A stretch of DNA of 22,118 nucleotides from Saccoglossus kowalevskii. Its lineage: Eukaryota; Hemichordata; Enteropneusta; Harrimaniidae. Location: contig NW_003125391.1 in the NCBI RefSeq assembly GCF_000003605.2, positions 31,460-53,577 of the forward strand, written 5' to 3'. The number at the start of each line of letters is the position of its first letter. Position 1 is the first letter of the stretch. Positions 8,894-17,800 of this stretch are shown piece by piece. The notes under the pieces are model-generated. The model saw only the letters and a program-made list of their open reading frames with translations. It did no database searches and was not told where the DNA came from. The translations under genes were made by a program, and so were the position numbers.

Positions 8894-11800
8894 CTGAAAA
8901 AAAGAAAAACGTTGATTCTCATTTTATATTATACTGTATACTGTAAAGGGGTTAATTATTCACTGGGTTTTAATTTAGCTTATTTCGCTGAGTGGAAAAT
9001 GCGCTAAATTAAGACCCAGTGAATATGTAAAATTGAGCATAGAACACATTATCTAAATGACAAAACCGTGAATTTAAAACCCACTGAATATGCCTGAAAT
9101 GGTAAATCAGTGAAATTTAAACCCAGTGAAAATTAGTCATTTTACAGTAAGTTTTAACTGTGGGTTCACCGGTCATTTTGTGTTTGTGGTGGTAATTTAT
9201 TCATTTCCGGTATATTTTTGTAGGTTTTTATTTTCGGATATTTGACACAGAAAACCATCAGCTAATAAAAATGAAGCTTCTGTATTGCACAATAAAATAC
9301 AGTGTGTGGATTTCTGTGAAATAAAAGATTTCTCTACTTACCTTGCTCTCTGCGTTCTCGTGTTTATCAGTTAGTTCGTTCTCATTGATAACGCCCATAG
9401 CAAATAAAACCTGAAAATATGCAAAATTCACTTTCAAAACACTTTCGGATAAAAATCTCTCTTTTGATTAAGGATCACTATATTAAAAGCACCACAATGT
9501 AGACAAATGCAAACATGATATAACCTCTTTAGCAGCTCGATCACCAGCTTGTATAGCACCATCCATATACCCTGTCCATGACGACGCGGTCTCCGTTCCA
9601 GCGAAGTAAACTCGACCAATTGGGTTGCGTAGTTCCCTATATATAAGAAGAACGGGCGATTGAAAACAATATATAAATTATATATGCAAATATGACATGT
9701 GTGTTAGCACTGAATTAGCGAATTGGACTCTTGGATTGAGTAGATGAATTTGAACTAGATCATCGGATTAAACAAGTATTATCTTGCAGTGAGGATGTTT
9801 TATTATTAGTCTTTTGTTTTCAGCAATACAGTCATGCCTTTTCAAATTCCCATGATTCCTGACCAGTGCATGTGCCAGACAGTACCTGTATATAGTGGAT
9901 ATAGTTCTGAGATACAAAGTCCGACCTAGAAAAAGTGTTGAGACTACCGGTCAAGGGCATAGCTGGAACTACATGTTCCAGAAAATTCTACGTACATACA
10001 TTGTGTTCCATCTAACTCAAAATCTGCCAAGCAAACAGTCTACATTTCAGGGGTTACATGAGATGTTAAAATGTATTCATTGGGTTGATAGTCCTGTGTT
10101 AATTATGTTGTGTCTTTATTTATGTAGAACATGATATAAAACCGTAGAACTTTTAATCACTCTATACGCAAATGTGAGTAGTAAATGTTTTGGAACGATG
10201 TCATACTGTTCTCATGACATATGTAAATTAAAAATGTGGCAGTCTTGTGTTACATATGCTCAAGAATGTCTCAATATTACTGTTAAATCAAAGGACAGTG
10301 TGTGTATGCCAAAGGTTGTTTCTCCTTCTTAGTACTACTTAGTACTAATTGTCGGGGTAAATTCCGTTTGGAATGTATATGACATGTAATTCCCAGAATT
10401 TACTACTCGTCGTAGTTGTGGATATATCATGAAAGACACAAATCATACAAGGAAAGTGGCATTTAATGTACATACTACGATGACAAGTTTTGATTGGTAT
10501 ATCAATGTGACAGGTATAACAATTAGTAGAAGGATATGAACTCATCATGTATATCGGTGTGAACATTAAACCGTGACTCAAATTCCCTATACGGGCATAG
10601 TTACTAAATTTCGAAGCCTTACTTACTTTGCATATCGCGTGAGAACGCCTGGTGGGTATGCGCACACGTAGCACCCGCCGGAGTATTGCTCTCCTGTCCA
10701 ATCAAACTCCACATAGTTGATAGGCTAGTTGGAAAACAAAATGTAAAAACATAACTTTTTTCTGAAATATTAGCGATGTCACTGTCTACTTGGTACGATT
10801 GTTGATCACTGCAACAACGCACGTCCTGGGACTGATATACTATTGAGAATGTCAGAAAGTATGGCGTGAGCATATATGTAACGGCGAACAATTGCCTGTT
10901 TCAGAAATCTAGGACAAGTAGGTTTAATCATCGCAATATAGCAATATACTTGTTTACATTGCCCCAATAGGTCGTAAAGTATAAGACAACAATACAAATC
11001 TACTCACATTCAATGCTTCTGTTGAATTCAGTGATTTGGCGTATTCCTGGCACAATACTGCCTTCCTGAAACGAGATCATGACGATATTGGTTCAATGCA
11101 TGTGTAATTGAAATAGTGGATGGTATGCATATTGTGATAGGTCATAACCAAATCTTCATGACTATATAATCTAATTGTATTTTTGCATGTGGAAAATAAA
11201 ACATACGGCAATTTCGAGTAAAGAAAAACTGATTTTACCGTTACTCTGATTTTCTATACACTTAAGATAGAGATGCAAGTTCGTGGGCACTCAGAGTGAT
11301 TTTTTTTGTTTTTTGCTTTTTCTTACCCAGACAGTCTTGGCTATATAGTGTTAACATTTAGGAGCATTGTCATTGTTGGAACATACTCAAAAATCAATTT
11401 TAAAATATAGGAAACCGAGGCACGCGTATGTGATTGAAAGTCCCGAAAGTTTGTTTGCGTTGCTCTTTGATTGACAAGTCACTGTTGATGTTATATGCAA
11501 ATGATTGCTGGCCCCAGTTACGGAGCAGCGGTGTGCGACTTCCTGTCCTGGCTCTCTGTTTACTTACCTCAAGCGCGATCAACTAGCAAACTACAAAAAC
11601 AGACAAGACGTAGACGCTTCCAGCATGCAAGCGGAATGAAACAAAACATACACTTGTAACTGATAAATAAACTTTTTCACCCTTAAATAAATTGATTTTT
11701 TATTTATTTTCATGTAGGAGGTAGCGTCGATAGGGCGATTTAATTTTCGCGCAAAACAACTTGAAGGCCACAATTTCTTTTGTTTTCTTGGTGTATATAT

Positions 11801-14800
11801 TTCAAGTTTTTCGCATTGTGGGCGAAACTAAAAAATGTTTCCACACATGTTTACACCAACGGCATTTTAACACTGAAGTAAACATTTTTCGTTTCCCTGT
11901 TATGATTATCGTGCTGATAGAATTGCGATGCAATTGGCAAACAACACTGCTGTTGCTGTCATCGATAACTAACTTTTCAAAATACACAAACATATAATGC
12001 TTGGTTAATTAAAAATAAAAAAATAACCTGGAAATTATCGAAAAATCGGCAATAAGATGCTGTTTTAAACACCGCGGAAAAATCATGCACTCTGCGATGC
12101 CATCTTGATTACCTTAATCGGAAACCCCCTTGTCAGCTAGAATGCACAGGTAGCGATGTCGCAAACTACGTTGTATGGTCGTGATCGGCGGCCTCTGGTA
12201 CTAAGGAACTCTATGAATGAGGTATTTCCAGAGGTCAGGAGTTCGTTTAATTTGCATCGACCTGTCTCGTCTGTAGTTGAATGAAACGTGCATCGATTTA
12301 CAATAGTTCCCCTTCCAATGTGACTTCATTTCGAATTTGTTTCACCGGCGTTTGGGTGATTGAGTAGTAAAAACTGCGAATAGCCGTTGTGTAGTAAAAT
12401 ATTAGGGCCCATTTCAACCTGCTCGTCTAACTTCGCACGATCCACGGAAACTGCGTCATACAAAGTATTTTTTTAAAGGTTTGAGGGAAGGTAAATTTAG
12501 ACTCAACCCACCCAATGGCGATCGCTATGTTTATATAACTGTATGAATATCTCATCGGCTTTACGTAATTCATTGTATCCCGCCCTCAGTGGAATTGATA
12601 ACACGACGCCATGACAGTTTTCACGCAAGGCTGAGACTTTGCGGACGATTTTTCGTCTGTTTCCCTCGAATTGTAAATATTTTTTATTTTATTTTTTTAC
12701 CTTACGATTTAACATCGGCAAATTACGGTGTATGGTGTATTTCTAGGAGTTTCTGTTACACATATGAAGCGAATGATTCGTTTTAAAACTTATTTTTACA
12801 AAATGACGATTATCTCAGTTTCAATTTTTACTCAAAATTTCAACTTTAAAACTATTTAACTTCTAGACGGTTCATTTGTTTTCAATGAAATTTTCAGGGG
12901 TCATTATTCAGGTCTATCCTAAGTAAATGGCTTCGTATGGTTTCACTGTCTTCATTGGAACAGAAACAATAGAGCTGCCAATTAGCGGCTCTCAACTGTG
13001 AACGATTTATAAAATGTGAATGTTTCAAAGAGCACTGTGTATAAACTTTTCAATGGAAACACTAACAAATAAGCCATTATGTTCCTAGTTAACAGAAGTT
13101 TTAAATAAGTGTTCTTAAATTAAAATCAAGGTATTCATTCAAAGGTAAATAGTTTTAAATGCACTTTCGCCTAAAATGCATGATTTTAACCCAAAATCCA
13201 CACCACTTAATATGGTATCATAGTAAATTATTGTAAACCATAAAACTCAAAAGTTTAAATAAAACTCTTCCAAATGATATATAACTTGATGGGTAAAAGT
13301 GATATTTTACTCATGTAATTACAGTAATCAGAGCCAATTAGAAATATAGTCTTCCAACCTGCATCTCTACCTTAAAGTTATTGAATATGTTCTTGTTTAG
13401 CAAACAAAGATCCAGAAAATGTATGATCACCGAAATACGTTTTGCACAAAAAATGTATCAGACATTCATGAAAATTATTGATTCATTTGCTATTGGTTTC
13501 CATGGTAAAACAAATTACTCATATGTTAAACAGTGAATGTCACTGTTGTCTCTTCTGACTTTTTATGTGCAAATTGCAAGTGTGAGTGTTGACATACAGT
13601 GGATTTTTTGCCACAGAAATCATAGGTTTTAATAAATTGTAAACTTAGAAAATCACTGAAATAAACTACCCGGGTTACCGTATTAAAATTGAAATGTAAA
13701 CATCAATTATCACTACAGGTAAAGCAGGGGGAGTATTTAATGTACTTACCGTTTTTCTTTAGTTTCGCCACAAAGTTTGCGTCCCCAGTCACCGTTTAAG
13801 AAGCTAGGATCAACAAAAGCATTTGTCTGCTTAAACATGAACTACATGAAAATTGCCATAAAAATCAAATTGTACTGTTTATATTAAACGGAAAGGGTCA
13901 TTTTCAAAAGAATCTCACTATAAATGTGTCATGGTCATTGTTCTCATAGTCCCAGTGAATCGTGTTATGTGTATACCTCATGAGCGCAGGGTGCGATCCA
14001 TCTGGTTTCGTGTCATCCATTGATAGTAATGGGCCATCTGAGAGAACACTTCCACATAATCCTTGAATCAATGCGTTAAATAAAGAAATGTGCGTTAAAA
14101 AAAGCTTTCTTGGAGGAAAATGTCACAATCCGATATTATTAGTATTTTGTTTAACGGGCATCTTATTATTATCATGGATTCTGAACGAAACGTAGTTCTT
14201 TGATTACTGGTAGTATATAATTACAATATCTTTCTTCGTGAGATTATTATAGGACACAACATTTGATAAAATATTGATGGAAACAATGAGCACATATTTG
14301 GTTATTGACAAATTCGCTAAAATGAGATTTCGTATCAGCATTCTTACCTTTTTCTATCCAGAATCTTTTTTCATAGTACATGAATGTTTTTATACAGCAA
14401 CCCATGGGAATCCGCTGTAGCATCTGCAAGGGATACAATTGCCTCAAATAATTCAGCAGCGATGCACACGCTTAGTTGGCGCGACGTTCGAGTTTGAATT
14501 TTTACATCAATTTGTTGGTTTATATCGAGTTTGGAGTAAATGTTCAATAAATGAAGCGTTCATTAACAGTAATTCATTCATTTTAGTACAATTAGGAGGG
14601 CGGAATGTCCAGTGTCCGTTATTATTACACATTCTTCAAAAGCTTTGCATGGTTTCCCGAGCGCACAGAGTGCACATACGTTCCAGACGTATTGTTATGA
14701 ACGATACTGGACAAATTAAAAGAGAAATTGACAACACCGGTGCCCGCACATTCGCTTTCTCACTTATTCATATGTTATCTCGCATATAGTCACTTTTTCT

Positions 14801-17800
14801 GTGAGAATTTAATGTTTAAGGATCGAGATTGATTCACCGCCGTTATACACGTTCTTATTGGTGGCTTCTGGCAAAGCTGGCGACAAAACGACTCTATATT
14901 AATAGGTTGATTCTTAAGAAACACTGCCATGTACCGCGGAACGGTTGCGTCGACAACTGACACAGGGTTTATACATCAAACAAGTTACGCACCTGTATTC
15001 GTACAGACGGAAGAGGCGGAGCAAATTCCACGCGATTCAATAGATTCTGCGGTAAAGCACATACTACGTAGGAGCCCTGAAACAGTCGTTGACAGTCAAT
15101 TATAGTAGATGTGGAGAAGATAATGGCCATAGTGCATGTCATTTACATTGATTCATCATTCATCAAATGCCCACAAAATTGTAATAAACAAGTACATTTT
15201 TGTATATATGAAACACAGATTATTGATACGTTGTATGCCATACCTTGTAAACGCCCCAATCTGACGTTGTAACAATTACTTCGTTATTGCCTTGTTCTAG
15301 TTTTACTACAGCTCTTGACAGCACTACATTTTCTGTGGGAGAAGTAATAGGTATAGACAGGTAGTTAAAGGCAACAATGAGACAAAGTCAATAGTTTACA
15401 TCACTAGTTTGTCCACAATAGCCAGGAGTACAAAATGGGTAGAATATCACTTATAATATCTTAAACATTGACTGGTTCATATAATTGGCCAATAAAAAAG
15501 TAGACGATCTTATTCCCAAATGACCGTTGAGATGTCGTTGAGAGTGCGGGAACCATGACAATTGTATTTGTTTGTTTGTTTTTCCGCCATGGCGTCAACA
15601 GTGCCAAATATTATGTCAAAGTAGATCAAGTGTTTTATATTGCACAATCAATAACGCGTCTTCTTTCATCTCACATTTGGGAATTGGTGTTAGTGTGACG
15701 TCAGAGTGGATTCGCTGGGAATCAGTTGATATTTTCACATTTGTGTTATATATTATCCACGCTAGGCAGGTATTTCGGAATATATATGATGCTGCCGAGC
15801 CATCGGTAGTTCGACATCAAGATTCGGCATATTTTTGACATAGAAACAAATAATATGACCCCCGCGACAATAGTGAAAGGCGTTTTCTAATTCGAACATT
15901 TATTATACACAGATGTTTAAGACAAGTCCTATCTTTATGTTACAGCGACTCTATGTGATCAATGGCAATAAACTGCGGTCTGGTACCCTGCCTAGTTTTT
16001 AACGCTGGGGGCGTTTAAGAAATCGAAGCGTAGTGCGCCGCAAGTGACGGAATGGGAAAGAAACCCAGACTACTTACTCAAGGATTAGGACACGGTGGTT
16101 TAATGGCGAGACAAAAGTCGAGACACGCATCAAGATCAGTTTATGTTGTGCAGGGTGTAGCATAAGGTTATATATACCATCACGTATTAAATGGTAATAA
16201 TTCATTTCTATTATCATGATTCATATAAATTTGTCTTACCAATTCCAATGATTTTCGCTAATTTCTCGCTTATCTGCTGTGCTCCGCCAACTATTTTCTG
16301 TTCCTGAAAGCAGAAGAAATATATAGTTATCAATGAGAAAAAGGAATAAATAATAAAAAATCAAATACGGATGTATGTAAGCATTTACATTAGTAGGTTT
16401 CATGTTCATAAACTATAATTCGCGGAATGGAATAATGATTCAAACAAATGTACCAGCTCTTTAAATTACTGAACACAATACTGAAAAGTTTTCAAATGTA
16501 AACATATTTTGCAATATGTGGTTATAATTTATTTGAATCAAGCAGATTTTGGTGTCTTAAAATCAACTAACGCAGTCATGAATAAAACATTCATCACATC
16601 ATATGAGTCTTCAATACCTGTGCGCCTCCTTCCACAAGATGTACTTGCAAAACTCCTGCAGCGAAACAAAAGAGAGTTAATTTTCAATTCATGAAAACAC
16701 AAGTGACGCATTCGTTAAATATGTCTGAGTGATAAACAGCATAAAACATAATTATTACCTCCAGCGCAACGAATATACCAGAGGAAATACAGAAATGATA
16801 AATCACGTGACTCGACGGCAAAATTGATTCTCACAAAAATATCTGCGTACGCTCTTGTTACCCTAGAATGCAACACAGGAAAAAAATAATCAGTATTATA
16901 ATGCCGAGCACCATTATTGAAACACCGGGTTCTCATTGGTCGATCGATACCACGTGCTGCCCTGTGTTATCAGACGATATGTTAGGGAGGTCAAAACACG
17001 AAAATACAAACATGAATGTGTGTGACTCACATATGTTCTTTGTTTTATCACATTTATACGGATCGTTTAAACAACAAATCCTCCACAATTTTTTCACGTA
17101 AATACTGCTTATTTTCGTTAATATAGGTAATTACCTATGAGCGTGTGAACGTTCTAAACAAGTGTCTAAGTACGGCACACTCAGCACAGTGTCGATTTCT
17201 TCAATCCGAATCCACCACTGCAAGTTTGATCAATTTTTCGATAGCCCAGGATAATAATAATTAATTAAAATAAAGGACCCCAGACTGTCTATTATTGTGC
17301 GATAATAGGGCTCAGCTATGGGATTTACTTAAATAATAAGCTCAACTACGTCGTAAATCCCCTCCTTGATCTGGTATTTAAACAATAATGAGTCCCACGC
17401 AACGCAATATTGAATGAGAAGCAAATGAGCGATTTCAACAAATGTACGGTATTTAATTTAGGGGCATTTGTTAAAATTAATTTACTTCTGAATAGCAGTT
17501 TCAATACGCGTTATAATACAAGCGAACAGACAGTCAAAATTACTCCGATGTTTCAGCAGCGCAGAATCTTGCAATAATAAGGCTCAGACTATTAATAATA
17601 CTAGTCTGACAATAATAAGGTTATACACAGTTACATATCCATCATAGTGGGGAAACAAACTACACCATGTATAAAACCAATTGGGGTATGAGTTTTCAAG
17701 AAGAAGTCGAAAATGACATTGTTTTTAATGAAAATAATCATTACAAATAATTCTAGATGTCTATCCAAGGTACATAGGTATATAACAAATATTAAACCAA

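Noticed and set aside
11543..11582. GAG/GTAAGT on the minus strand near 11570 as an additional MAO exon
   Set aside because: Upstream translation shows no MAO sequence, and exons 10 and 11 join in phase without it.
13804..13830. Upstream AG sites (AAG/CAG, GCAG/ACA) as the exon 10 acceptor
   Set aside because: They leave the frame open but begin in phase 0, while exon 9 ends with two extra bases. Only CCTAG at 13804-13808 gives the right phase and a 54-bp exon.
14439..14789. 116-codon plus-strand ORF between exons 8b and 8a
   Set aside because: It lies within a MAO intron, with no recognised domain or splice context.
16715..16758. Continuation of the exon 6a frame past GTAATA
   Set aside because: It runs to a stop after 15 residues unlike MAO, and the in-phase 38-bp exon 6b restores the GGQ-type segment.
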